64,000 nt of DNA from Armatimonadota bacterium (GTDB lineage: Bacteria > Armatimonadota > HRBIN16). The stretch spans positions 968,839 through 1,032,838 of the forward strand of contig BPGT01000001.1 in the NCBI GenBank assembly GCA_026003175.1, read 5' to 3'. Position numbers and translations under genes: made by a program. How positions within the stretch are numbered: the first letter of the stretch is position 1; every line of letters starts with the position of its first letter. The notes below the pieces were generated by a model. That model did no database searches. It saw only the letters and a program-made list of their open reading frames with translations, and had not been told where the DNA came from. Below, piece after piece: positions 34,334 through 43,072 of the stretch.

Positions 34334-36145
34334 ATGCTTCGTCGGGTAGTTCGCCACATGCTATCGCTTGCCTGGTGGGGTTACCTCATCCTTGCCCTGC
34401 TTCCATTACAGGCGCAAACCGCCGTCAAGCCGCTGGGCGAAGGAGTGGTGCTGAAACAGTACGTGCAGCCCTTCTACAACAGCCCGCAGATAGTGAACGT
34501 GCTGGAGGTAGACCTGCGCAACCCTGCGGTGCGCATCGACGCGGAGGTAGGCACGGGCAAGGTATATCGCCCCGACCCCACCGGTGGACGGGAGATAGTG
34601 AGCGAAACGGTACAGCGGCTGGGTGCGCTGGCAGCGGTCAACGCCGACTTCTTTCCCTGGACCGGCGACCCCTTAAACCTGCACATTCAGGGCGGGGAGC
34701 TGGTTAGTGAGCCTTCGTCGGAGCGTGCGGTGTTTGGCTTGACGGAGGACAGGATGGTGCTCTTCGGTGCGCCGGTGTGGCGGGGCGAAGTAGTGGTACA
34801 GGGGATAGACCCCATCCCGCTGAACGGCATCAACCGCCCTGTGCAGCAGAATGAATGCGTTCTGGTCACGCCGCGCTGGGGGGAGACGTACCCCGCACCC
34901 GACGGCGCAGTGGTTTGGCGGCTGGGCGAGATGCAAGGTGTGCCTGCGCTAGGCAAGGAGATGCACGCGCGGCTGGAAGAGATAGTCAACGCACAGAGCC
35001 CTCATCCTGTGCCTGAACAGGGTGCTCTGCTGGTGGCTCTGGGCAGTGCAGGCGAGCGGTTGCGCACGCTCTCTGCAGGTACTGCAGTGACCTTACGCTT
35101 CTCTATCGAACCGGGGCAGGAGATGGTGGTACTGGCTCCTCAAAACGGCAGGTCGAACACACAACTGGCTTCACGCGGTTACTGGATACGCCAGAGCGGT
35201 GTGGAGTACTGGAGCAGGGCGAGCATGGCGGTGGGCGGCGGTCCGTGGCTATTGCGTGACGGGCAGATACTGATCGATGCGCCTGAGCAAGGATTTAACT
35301 CGAGCTTCTCGGACAACCGCCATCCGCGCACAGCGGTTGGGGTCACTGCGGACGGTAAGCTGCTGCTGGTGACGGTGGACGGGCGCCAGCCGATGTCGGG
35401 CGGGATGACCCTGCATGAGCTGGCGCAGTTGATGAAACTGCTGGGCGCGACGGACGCCATCAATCTGGACGGTGGCGGCTCCACCACGATGGCGATACGC
35501 GGTGGGCTGGTGCTCAACAGCCCTTCGGAGGGTAAGGAGCGCCCTGTGGCGAACGCGGTGGTGGTGTATGCGCCACGCCCTGCGGTAGTAGAAGCGGTGG
35601 ATGTCCAGATCGAGCCGTCTTCCGTTACCGTGCGTTCAGGGCAGAGCGTGCGGTTTACGGTGCGTTCGCCGGAGAAGGGACAGGCGTTGAACCCCGACAG
35701 CATCCTCTTTGGCACCACAGGCGGCATCGGTTTCGTGGACCAGAAAGGGTTATTCACCGCCTTCAAGATGGGCAAGGGCACGGTGAGCGCGCTTCTGCCC
35801 GATAACCGCGTGTTGCAGGCAGAGGTAACCGTGCTGCCCGGCGACCCAGCACGAATCTTGCTCGTTCAGCCCCGCACGGTTCCCTCGAGCAACGAACGGT
35901 TTGAGGTAGTGGTACGTGTGGTGGACCGGGCTGGCAATCCATGCGCCAACGTGAGCGTGCAGCTGCGGGGGCAGGGAGCCTATCCCGAGAAGGATAGCAC
36001 CATCACCGATGCCAGTGGTGCGGCACGCTTCTTCGCCAGTTGGGATGCAACGGTTGCCGCGGAGAAGAGCGTGTTGACGTTGACCGTCACAGGCGTGGAG
36101 GGCGTTTCTTCTCTGCAGATAAAGAGACCGACGAAGTCACAATAG
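34334..36145 (+). CDS. Exported NAGPA-type phosphodiester glycosidase with Ig-like C-terminal domains
   Basis: The 603-residue product has a signal peptide (about 1-28, ending LLPLQAQ), a NAGPA/phosphodiester glycosidase domain (about 45-425; ALAAVNADFF, GGPWLLRDG, RHPRTAVGVTADG, LGATDAINLDGGGSTTM) and two C-terminal beta-sandwich domains of bacterial Ig-like type (about 430-600). Related enzymes release sugars from phosphodiester-linked glycans; in bacteria the family is tied to exopolysaccharide metabolism. AAGGAGAAGAG precedes ATG 34334. A dispersed repeat block separates it from the next gene. Confidence 0.85.
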   Translation: MLRRVVRHMLSLAWWGYLILALLPLQAQTAVKPLGEGVVLKQYVQPFYNSPQIVNVLEVDLRNPAVRIDAEVGTGKVYRPDPTGGREIVSETVQRLGALAAVNADFFPWTGDPLNLHIQGGELVSEPSSERAVFGLTEDRMVLFGAPVWRGEVVVQGIDPIPLNGINRPVQQNECVLVTPRWGETYPAPDGAVVWRLGEMQGVPALGKEMHARLEEIVNAQSPHPVPEQGALLVALGSAGERLRTLSAGTAVTLRFSIEPGQEMVVLAPQNGRSNTQLASRGYWIRQSGVEYWSRASMAVGGGPWLLRDGQILIDAPEQGFNSSFSDNRHPRTAVGVTADGKLLLVTVDGRQPMSGGMTLHELAQLMKLLGATDAINLDGGGSTTMAIRGGLVLNSPSEGKERPVANAVVVYAPRPAVVEAVDVQIEPSSVTVRSGQSVRFTVRSPEKGQALNPDSILFGTTGGIGFVDQKGLFTAFKMGKGTVSALLPDNRVLQAEVTVLPGDPARILLVQPRTVPSSNERFEVVVRVVDRAGNPCANVSVQLRGQGAYPEKDSTITDASGAARFFASWDATVAAEKSVLTLTVTGVEGVSSLQIKRPTKSQ

Positions 36146-36349
36146 GCACTTTTTGCGGGGGGACTACCCAGGCAACGGCTCGACAGGAGCCTCGCCCTCC
36201 GGTGCGGTGTCATTGCGAGCGTTAGCGAGGCAATCCCCTCCGCACCACCAGCAAGGAGATTGATTCGGCACTTCGTGCCTCGCAATGATACGAGAAACGG
36301 CTTGGCGGGAGCTTTGTCCCGCCGAGAGACCTTTTGGGGAGGTGACACA
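36146..36349. repeat. Intergenic GTCATTGCGAG-type repeat block
   Basis: About 36172-36325 holds GGCTCGACAGGAGCCTCGCC, GTGTCATTGCGAGCGTTAGC, GCACTTCGTGCCTCGCAATG and GCGGGAGCTTTGTCCCGC. The first part matches 18990-19055 closely. A ribosome site GGGGAGGTGAC precedes GTG 36350. No gene is seen in the block. Confidence 0.7.
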
Positions 36350-37234
36350 GTGCGAACAGGAGTTATCGGCTTGGGCATCATGGGTGGGGCGATAGCCGAA
36401 CGGTTGCTCGTCACTGGGCACGAGGTGGTGGTGTACAACCGTACGCGCGAGAAGGCGCAGCCTCTTCTGGAAAAAGGCGCCCGGTGGGCGGATTCGCCCG
36501 CCGAAGTGGCTCGCCAGAGCGAGGTGGTTATCTCTATCGTCACCGACCCGGCGGCGGTGGAGCAGATTGCCTTCGGTGAGAAGGGCATCCTGCACGCACT
36601 CTCCCCGCAGAGCGTGCATTGCGACATGAGCACGGTGTCTGTGGCGTGGACTCGCCACATCGCGAACACCTACCGGCAGGTGGGCAAGCGGTTCGTGCAG
36701 GCGCCGGTGCTGGGCGGTAGAAAGCAGATCCTGGAGGGCACGCTGCTGGTGTTCGGTGGGGGCGCGGAAGAGGACGTTCAACACTGCGAACCTGTATGGC
36801 GAGCCTTCTCGGATAAAATATGGCATTTCCCCACCGCCGAGCAGGCGACCACCACCAAGCTAGCGTGCAACATGCTCATCGCGCACATGATGGTGGGACT
36901 GGGGCAGTCTCTGCTTTTTGCTGCCAAAGGAGACGTGTCGCCCGCCACGCTCATCGACATTCTATCCAAATCCAACCTCGGCGCGCCGATGTACTCCACC
37001 AAGGGCAAGGCGTTGCTGGAGCGTAACTTTCAGGCGAATTTCTTCGTGCGCCACTTGCTCAAAGACCTCTCTCTGGCGGAGGATGCCGCCCGCGAGACGA
37101 ACACCATGCTGCCGTTGAACGCGCTCACGCGCGAGCTGTTCGTCGCCGCGATGCAGCAGGGCTACGCCGATGAGGACTACTCGGCGGTGGTGAAGGTGAT
37201 GGAGGGGCTGGCGGGGATTCGGCTGGGCAGCTGA
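36350..37234 (+). CDS. NAD(P)-dependent beta-hydroxyacid dehydrogenase family protein
   Basis: GTG 36350 is chosen because GGGGAGGTGAC is just upstream and the product then starts directly with the Rossmann motif VIGLGIMGGAIAERLL. An upstream in-frame start lies in repeat sequence. The 294-residue product has the family's substrate motif region (FVQAPVLGGRKQILEGTLLV), the catalytic Lys segment (TTKLACNMLIAH) and an all-helical C-terminal domain. Relatives include 3-hydroxyisobutyrate dehydrogenase, tartronate semialdehyde reductase and GLYR1-like enzymes. Substrate cannot be fixed from sequence. It ends 31 bp from the convergent deacetylase gene. Confidence 0.88.
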   Translation: MRTGVIGLGIMGGAIAERLLVTGHEVVVYNRTREKAQPLLEKGARWADSPAEVARQSEVVISIVTDPAAVEQIAFGEKGILHALSPQSVHCDMSTVSVAWTRHIANTYRQVGKRFVQAPVLGGRKQILEGTLLVFGGGAEEDVQHCEPVWRAFSDKIWHFPTAEQATTTKLACNMLIAHMMVGLGQSLLFAAKGDVSPATLIDILSKSNLGAPMYSTKGKALLERNFQANFFVRHLLKDLSLAEDAARETNTMLPLNALTRELFVAAMQQGYADEDYSAVVKVMEGLAGIRLGS

Positions 37235-37265
37235 AGCAGAGGACGCACCACAAAAACATTCGCGG

Positions 37266-37985
37266 CTAAAGCCGTTCCCTCACAAGCGAAGCTCGACATG
37301 GGGTACGCCTCCACGCCCGCCACAGCCGATACAGTAACCCTGTTGCGCCGTCGCTGTAGGCAATCGGTACGCGGGGGAGGGTAAGCAGGTCATCGTGCAA
37401 ACAAACCAACCCCTTACGCACTGTGCAAGCGACCTGGTAACCCGCTTCCTGAACCATTTGCACAACCTGCTCGTTGAAATCGCCGTAAGGGTAACAGAAG
37501 CTGAGCACTTCCGCACCGATGATCTGCTGCAGGTCTTCCTTGCATTGCATAATCTCCCTGCGAGCGTCCTCTGGAGGCAGGCGAGTGAGGTAGGGGTGGG
37601 TAAGAGTATGCGCCCCTACTTCCCAGCCCTGCGCGTGTAGTTCGACAAGCTGCTGGTGGCTCATCGTGCGGTGGCGGTGACGCGGCGCCCAATCCGCTTC
37701 CTGTGCCAGCCGACCGCTGATGGCAAACACGGTAGCCGACCACCCACAGGCTTGCAGCACAGGCAGTGCATGTTCATACACGCCGAGCAGGGCGTCGTCG
37801 AAGGTGAATACCACCGTGCGTCGGGGAAGGTGGTGTGCTGACAGATGTTCTGCCAGTTCACGAAGGGTGATAGCGTGAAACCCCAGTGTGTGCAGCAGAC
37901 GACATTGCCTTGCTAGAGCCTGCGGAGAAACGTTGAGGTGGCGTTCCCTCTCGCCCACGTTATGATACATCAGGATGGGTACCAT
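37266..37985 (-). CDS. Polysaccharide deacetylase family protein (CE4)
   Basis: The 239-residue product has the NodB-homology motifs: TFDDA (about 61-65) with the catalytic/metal Asp pair, HTLTHP with the two metal-binding His, and CYPYGDFNE (motif 3). It removes acetyl groups from N-acetylated sugars in a polymer. No signal peptide is seen. It begins 2 bp after the stop of a glycosyltransferase gene, suggesting a shared role in glycan synthesis or modification. Confidence 0.9.
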   Translation of the reverse strand: MVPILMYHNVGERERHLNVSPQALARQCRLLHTLGFHAITLRELAEHLSAHHLPRRTVVFTFDDALLGVYEHALPVLQACGWSATVFAISGRLAQEADWAPRHRHRTMSHQQLVELHAQGWEVGAHTLTHPYLTRLPPEDARREIMQCKEDLQQIIGAEVLSFCYPYGDFNEQVVQMVQEAGYQVACTVRKGLVCLHDDLLTLPRVPIAYSDGATGLLYRLWRAWRRTPCRASLVRERL

Positions 37986-37987
37986 CT

Positions 37988-39100
37988 TCAGGCAGTCAGT
38001 ACTCGCGCATATACCGCCTCGATGTGGCTTACCATGCGCTCCGGCGTGTAGTACTGGCAGGCGAATGTGCGGGCGGTTTGTCCCAGGCGATGGCGCAGGT
38101 CCGCACTGGTTAGCAGTTCGTTTAGCGCGTGCGCCAGCGAGGCGGCGGTGAGGTCCACCAGCATCCCCGTTTCCCCATCACGCACCAGTTCGGGCAGACC
38201 TCCTACCCGCGTAGCAACGACGGGCTTGCCCAATGCCATCGCTTCCAGTACCGCCATCCCGAAGGTCTCCGAACGTGAGGGCAGCGTGACCACATCCACC
38301 GCCTGCATCAGGCGAGCAACGTCGGCACGCAAGCCGGTAAAAGTGACGTGAGGAAGCAGTCCCAGCTCCTTCGCACGCTGTCGGGTGTGCCGGGCAAAGT
38401 CACCCTCCATACTGCCGACGAAGAGCACATGCACGCTGGGGTGCAAGCGCAACACCTGTGGCAATGCCTCCAGCAACAGGTCCTGTCCCTTGATAGGGGT
38501 CACTTTAGCGAAAACACCGATGAGCTTGCTATTAGGAGGCAGACCGAACTCATCTCGCACCTCCAGCGGCGCATTCGCGTTTTCGCCGTTCAGAGAAACA
38601 AAATCGGTAGCGTTGTAGACGGTCTGCACCTCGCTGGCGGGCACGCCGTATTCGATAAGCCAGCGTCTGACCGCTTCCGAGACGGCGATAAGCGGGTTGC
38701 CCAAACGCGATAGCCAGCGGTATGCAGGGTCAGAAGTGAATACATGAACCGTGGAGACCACCGGCTTGCGCGTTACCAATCCCAGCAGCAAACCGTAGTA
38801 CGCAGCACGGGTGAGATGGGTATGGATAATATCTATTCGTTGTTCACGCACCACACGTACAAGGCGCCGCAGCGTCATCACCGAGCCGGCGCCACGCATC
38901 GGCAGCGGTAGGGTATGCACGCCTGCACGCTGTAGCTCCTGCGGAAGCCAGTTGTGCGGGGGGCAAACGGTAATCACATGATGCCCCTGCTGCTGGAGGG
39001 TCCTGCAGAGGAGTACGAGATGTCTTTCAGCACCGGAGGTTGCCGAGCTGGAAACCACCTGTAAAACACGCCACCTTTTTGTCGGATCGTGTACCTTCAT
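37988..39100 (-). CDS. Glycosyltransferase, GT4-type
   Basis: The 370-residue product has a GT-B fold: an N-terminal acceptor domain (SATSGAERHLVLLCRTL, IIHTHLTRAAYYG) and the GT4 donor domain (GVFAKVTPIKGQDLLLEALP, VTLPSRSETFGMAVLEAM, which holds the ExxxxxxxE motif, and GGLPELVRDGETGMLV). It transfers a sugar from a nucleotide donor, probably for surface polysaccharide or lipid glycans. A promoter lies just upstream of ATG 39100. Confidence 0.92.
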   Translation of the reverse strand: MKVHDPTKRWRVLQVVSSSATSGAERHLVLLCRTLQQQGHHVITVCPPHNWLPQELQRAGVHTLPLPMRGAGSVMTLRRLVRVVREQRIDIIHTHLTRAAYYGLLLGLVTRKPVVSTVHVFTSDPAYRWLSRLGNPLIAVSEAVRRWLIEYGVPASEVQTVYNATDFVSLNGENANAPLEVRDEFGLPPNSKLIGVFAKVTPIKGQDLLLEALPQVLRLHPSVHVLFVGSMEGDFARHTRQRAKELGLLPHVTFTGLRADVARLMQAVDVVTLPSRSETFGMAVLEAMALGKPVVATRVGGLPELVRDGETGMLVDLTAASLAHALNELLTSADLRHRLGQTARTFACQYYTPERMVSHIEAVYARVLTA

Positions 39101-39123
39101 AATCAGACGGGCATCGGTCTATA

Positions 39124-39153
39124 ATTATAGCCTTTCGGGTCGTTTGCAATCAA
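39124..39153 (-). promoter_or_regulatory. Predicted promoter of the glycosyltransferase-deacetylase operon
   Basis: On the minus strand TTGATT (39153-39148), an 18-bp spacer and a perfect TATAAT (39129-39124), 23 bases before ATG 39100. Confidence 0.7.
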
Positions 39154-39166
39154 CATCGGCATTACT

Positions 39167-39748
39167 CTACTCGCACATCAGGTCGCATACTTGCAGCAAC
39201 GCTTCCACCACACGCGGGTCAAATTGTAAACCTGCACAACGTCGAATCTCTGCTTTCGCTTCTTCCACGCTCAGGGGCTCTTTCCATGGTGCGCCATGTG
39301 TCAGGATATCGTATGTCTCCGCCACTGCAATAATACGCGCTCCAAGCGGTATCTCCTCACCAGCCAGTCCGTCGGGGTAGCCAGTACCATCCCAGCGTTC
39401 ATGATGGTGCTTAATGAGGGGTAGGGTTGGCTGCAGCGCTTGCACCGCGCCTAATATCTCTAAAGCCAGCGTGGCATGCTGTCGCATAATCTTGATTTCC
39501 TCTTCGCTCAGACTGCCCAGCTTGCCCAGAATGCTTTCCGAAATCGCTACTTTGCCTATATCGTGCAGTTCCGCCGCGCGGCGCAGGTGTAACAGCTCCT
39601 CGTCGCTCATGCCCAGCTTCTCGCCAGTGGCGACAGCCAGAACCGCCACCCGTGCGCTGTGCAGGTCTGCGCCTTTCTCGCGCATCGCTGCCACACGCAC
39701 CAGCGCCCTGACGGTATCGTTAATCGCTCGATTCACCGGGTCATGCAT
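39167..39748 (-). CDS. HD-GYP domain phosphohydrolase
   Basis: ATG 39748 follows GGAGGTGAAACCGACC. The 193-residue product is almost only the HD-GYP domain: HSARVAVLAVATGEKLG, RRAAELHDIGKVAI, IKHHHERWDGTGYPDGLAG and ARIIAVAETYD. The HD pair and the GYP motif are intact, so it may hydrolyse cyclic di-GMP. There is no sensor domain. Its start overlaps the selA stop by 8 bp. Confidence 0.9.
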   Translation of the reverse strand: MHDPVNRAINDTVRALVRVAAMREKGADLHSARVAVLAVATGEKLGMSDEELLHLRRAAELHDIGKVAISESILGKLGSLSEEEIKIMRQHATLALEILGAVQALQPTLPLIKHHHERWDGTGYPDGLAGEEIPLGARIIAVAETYDILTHGAPWKEPLSVEEAKAEIRRCAGLQFDPRVVEALLQVCDLMCE

Positions 39749-41183
39749 GGTCGGTTTCACCTCCAGAGCATCCAGTCATGGCGCGCGTTGCCGCCTGTAC
39801 CAGCAGATCCAACTCGTCATCCAGCAAGGTACGTGGGTCGATGACCACCTCATTTTGTTCGATACGGGCAAACACGGCGGGTTCCTGCCAGCGCAGAGCG
39901 CGCGCCAGCTGTTGAGCGTTTATCTGTAATGGTCGCAGGCAGACCAGCGTAGTAGGCAGCTGTTGACCGGGCAGGCTCCCACCGCCTACAGCAGACATCC
40001 CCTCGCGCAGGCGCACCGCCACTTTCTCTGCAGGCAGCACAGCCTGCAGGCTCTGCTTTAATCGCCGCGCCCGCCGCCGAATCTGCTCGGCAGACATTGC
40101 CAGCGCGCGAAGGACCGGAATCTCACGAACCGCCTCCTGCGGGTTCAGGTAGAGACGCAGGGTCGCCTCCAGCGCAGCAAGAGTCAGTTTATCCACACGA
40201 AGAGCACGGTGCAACGGATGCCTGCGAATGCGCTGTACAATCTCCCTGCGCCCCAGAATGATACCCGCCTGCGGACCTCCGAGAAGCTTGTCACCGCTAC
40301 AGGTGACCACATCGCACCCCGCCTGCACACTCTCTTGCAGGGTGGGCTCGTGTTCCAGCCCAAACTGCTCGGTAGCGGCGAGGCATCCACTGCCCACGTC
40401 ATCCAGCACCGGCAGGTTGTATTTGTGCGCCAGCAACGCCAAATCCCCTGCGGATACCTCTTCGGTAAAGCCGACGATACGGAAGTTGCTGGGATGGCAA
40501 CGCAACAACAAGGCAGTCTCTGAGGTGATCGCCCGCTCATAGTCCGACAAGCGCGTGCGGTTAGTGGTGCCCACTTCCACCAGTTTTGCCCCACTTTGCG
40601 CGATGATGTCCGGCATCCGAAACGCCCCTCCGATTTCCACCAGCTGCCCGCGCGAGATGATGACCTCTTTACCCTGCGCTAGCACCGTCACCGCCAGCAG
40701 CACCGCTCCTGCGTTGTTGTTTACAACGGTAGCATCTTCCGCACCGGTCAACCGGCACAGCAGTTCACGTATATGGTCGATACGGTCCCCTCGCTCGCCG
40801 GTTTCGCGGTCAATTTCCAGCATCGAGTGACCCTGAGCCACCTCCGCCACCGCCTTACAGGCAGCTTCCGCCAGCACGGCACGCCCCAAACCGGTATGCA
40901 GGACGACCCCCGTTGCGTTGATGACACGGCGCAGGGTGAGTGTGCGCCATCGTTCCGTCGCTCGTAAGGCTTCCTGCACTACCGACGACAGGTCGGTCGG
41001 TACCGGCTCACCTGCTTTCAGGCGTTCACGAAGCCGAACAAGCGTTTCACGCACGCAATCCACAACCAGTTCGCGCCCGTGTTCAGCTATCGCCTCTTGC
41101 ACCCGCTTATCCTGCAGCACACGCGACACAGCAGGAAGCTGGCGCAAACCGGACCGGTTATTCTCCGTGCTCTGCGTTTCCAT
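39741..41183 (-). CDS. selA: L-seryl-tRNA(Sec) selenium transferase
   Basis: The enzyme converts seryl-tRNA(Sec) to selenocysteyl-tRNA(Sec). The 480-residue product matches SelA: LPAVSRVLQDKRVQEAI at the N-terminus, NATGVVLHTGLGRAVL, NNNAGAVLLAVTVLAQGKEV and the PLP lysine in CSGDKLLGGPQAG. ATG 41183 is preferred to TTG 41204, though neither has a good ribosome site. SelB, SelD and tRNA-Sec genes are not in the window. An HD-GYP gene is coupled to it. Confidence 0.95.
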   Translation of the reverse strand: METQSTENNRSGLRQLPAVSRVLQDKRVQEAIAEHGRELVVDCVRETLVRLRERLKAGEPVPTDLSSVVQEALRATERWRTLTLRRVINATGVVLHTGLGRAVLAEAACKAVAEVAQGHSMLEIDRETGERGDRIDHIRELLCRLTGAEDATVVNNNAGAVLLAVTVLAQGKEVIISRGQLVEIGGAFRMPDIIAQSGAKLVEVGTTNRTRLSDYERAITSETALLLRCHPSNFRIVGFTEEVSAGDLALLAHKYNLPVLDDVGSGCLAATEQFGLEHEPTLQESVQAGCDVVTCSGDKLLGGPQAGIILGRREIVQRIRRHPLHRALRVDKLTLAALEATLRLYLNPQEAVREIPVLRALAMSAEQIRRRARRLKQSLQAVLPAEKVAVRLREGMSAVGGGSLPGQQLPTTLVCLRPLQINAQQLARALRWQEPAVFARIEQNEVVIDPRTLLDDELDLLVQAATRAMTGCSGGETDHA

Positions 41184-41256
41184 GACGTGCAAACAGTTGG
41201 CCAATTAATTTTTCAGAACTTCACACAAGAGATGAGGCTGGGATGAGGTCCCCGTT

Positions 41257-42996
41257 CTACTCATTCGGTGGGAACTCTACCTGCGCCCACCACTTCGGCT
41301 CGACATCGGGAAAGATGTTATCGCGCTCTTCCGCCTCACCCAGAGCGCCCCACTCCTCAGCGGATGGCTCCTCACTCCGCGCTACCCGCTCCAGCAGGCT
41401 CACCAGCATCTGGAAACGGTCGGCATGCCACTGTGCTCGCAACTCGGCGTAATCTCGCGCCGACCACGTGCTGATGAGAAACTGCCAGTCGGAGGACTGT
41501 AGCAGCAGCAACTCGCGGGCGATTTGCTTCAGGATGGTCTGCACCTTCGGGTTGTCACCGTACTGCCTCGCCAGGCGCACCATCTCGCGCTCGGCGGGGT
41601 AAATACGCTTCCACGTCCACTCCGTCCACTCGTTCAGCCATACCCAGTGGTAGCCGCCTTCGCCCCATGAGCCTTCCGGCAGCTGCACCACCGTTTGGGG
41701 CGGGTGAAGATGCAGGTACTTGCCGCAGGTGATGGGATGAATTTCAGGATGCGTTTCCATGCCTCTGCGCACCCAGTACAGCCATTCGGGACCTTCGAAC
41801 CACCAGTGCCCGTACAACTCGGTGTCGTACATGGCAGTGATGATACCGCTTTGACCGGTGGATTGCACGTGCTCGCTGAGTACCTCGTGTGCGAGGTCTA
41901 CAAAATGTCTCGCGTGTTCCTGAATGCGCTCGAACGCCTTCGCCAGCTCGTACGGTTGCTTCTTGCCCAAATCGTTTTTCGGACGGGAAATACGCCAGTA
42001 ACGCAACCCCCCGGGCGGTTGTTTCTTGTGGAACTCCAGGTAGTACTCGTCGCCCGGGTAGCCGGAGTCCGCGCTCCACACCTGCACCCCGGTGCGCGGG
42101 TCGCGTGTGAAGACAGCAACAGGGGGTTTGGGTTCGCCGGACGAGTTCACCAGATACACATAGTATGGCGACTTTTCCACTTCCTCTGGGCGGTACTGCA
42201 CGCTAAACTGCTCCCATAGTTCTCGCAAGGGCTTGAACCGCTCGGCGTAGACGCCTATCGCCTCGCCGCCCTTCAGCAAGTGCGAATCGATGAAAAAGTA
42301 CTCGATACCGTTTTCCGCTAAAATCTCCTCTACCCCTTTGCGCAGCCAGGGTTCGGAGGGTTTTCCTTCGAAGTCCACCGGATAGTTCCAGCGGTAGCGC
42401 GGGCGGTAAGCGCATTCTGGCAGCCAGAATCCTCGCGGTGCTCTGCCGAACAGTCGCTTGTAGGTCTGCACCCCCTGCTTGATTTGCGCCTGCACCGCCT
42501 CATCAGTTCCCAGCAGGGGCAGATAGCCGTGCGTTGCCGCGCTGGTCAGGATTTCCACATGCCCAGCGTCTTGCAGGTCACGGAATGCACCGATGATGTC
42601 CGACCGATAGCGTTCCCGAAAATCGGTTAAAGTTTTACTGAAAAACCAGTACCAGTAATCCGCCAACGCGGCCATGCCCAGGTTTTTCTCGCTCAGGAAC
42701 TCTTTTCGATTCAACTCGGCGGCGGCGATTTTATCCTGCAGCCAAGCCTCGAACTCGGAGACGAACGCCGGCTGCACCAACTGCTCCGCCAGTACCGGTG
42801 TGATGCCAATGGTAAACTGCGGTGAGATGCCTTCCTTGATCAGCCGGTAACAGGTATTCAGCAGCGGTATGTATGTCTCGGCAGCGCTTTCCGATAGCCA
42901 GTCCATACCGTGCGGACTGCGCCCGTGTGCCAGCACGTATGGAATATGCGAGTGCAACACAAAGGCAAAGTAACCGAGCGGTTTTGCGTTTTCCAA
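41257..42996 (-). CDS. GH57-family glycoside hydrolase, probable 1,4-alpha-glucan branching enzyme
   Basis: The 579-residue product fits the GH57/DUF1957 branching enzymes: FVLHSHIPYVLAHG at the start, GFWLPECAYRPRY with the likely nucleophile Glu, MYDTELYGHWWFEGP with the acid/base Asp, and a C-terminal helical domain with SSDWQFLISTWSARDYAE. Such enzymes form alpha-1,6 branches in glycogen. TTG 42996 is chosen because AAGGAGG lies 8 bp upstream. A promoter with perfect TTGACA lies between it and the third MITE. Confidence 0.9.
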   Translation of the reverse strand: MENAKPLGYFAFVLHSHIPYVLAHGRSPHGMDWLSESAAETYIPLLNTCYRLIKEGISPQFTIGITPVLAEQLVQPAFVSEFEAWLQDKIAAAELNRKEFLSEKNLGMAALADYWYWFFSKTLTDFRERYRSDIIGAFRDLQDAGHVEILTSAATHGYLPLLGTDEAVQAQIKQGVQTYKRLFGRAPRGFWLPECAYRPRYRWNYPVDFEGKPSEPWLRKGVEEILAENGIEYFFIDSHLLKGGEAIGVYAERFKPLRELWEQFSVQYRPEEVEKSPYYVYLVNSSGEPKPPVAVFTRDPRTGVQVWSADSGYPGDEYYLEFHKKQPPGGLRYWRISRPKNDLGKKQPYELAKAFERIQEHARHFVDLAHEVLSEHVQSTGQSGIITAMYDTELYGHWWFEGPEWLYWVRRGMETHPEIHPITCGKYLHLHPPQTVVQLPEGSWGEGGYHWVWLNEWTEWTWKRIYPAEREMVRLARQYGDNPKVQTILKQIARELLLLQSSDWQFLISTWSARDYAELRAQWHADRFQMLVSLLERVARSEEPSAEEWGALGEAEERDNIFPDVEPKWWAQVEFPPNE

Positions 42997-43034
42997 ATCT
43001 CGAGCCTCCTTGCATGTGCCCTGTGGTCGTTGTA

Positions 43035-43064
43035 AGCATAGCAGTTTTGCTGTGTAGATGTCAA
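43035..43064 (-). promoter_or_regulatory. Predicted promoter of the GH57 gene
   Basis: On the minus strand TTGACA (43064-43059), an 18-bp spacer and TATGCT (43040-43035). The first T of the -35 box is the terminal base of the MITE target duplication. Confidence 0.75.
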
Positions 43065-43072
43065 CTTGCGGC

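Noticed and set aside
39144-39760. Plus-strand frames opposite the HD-GYP and selA genes
   Set aside because: They mirror strong conserved domains on the minus strand and have no ribosome sites or family motifs.
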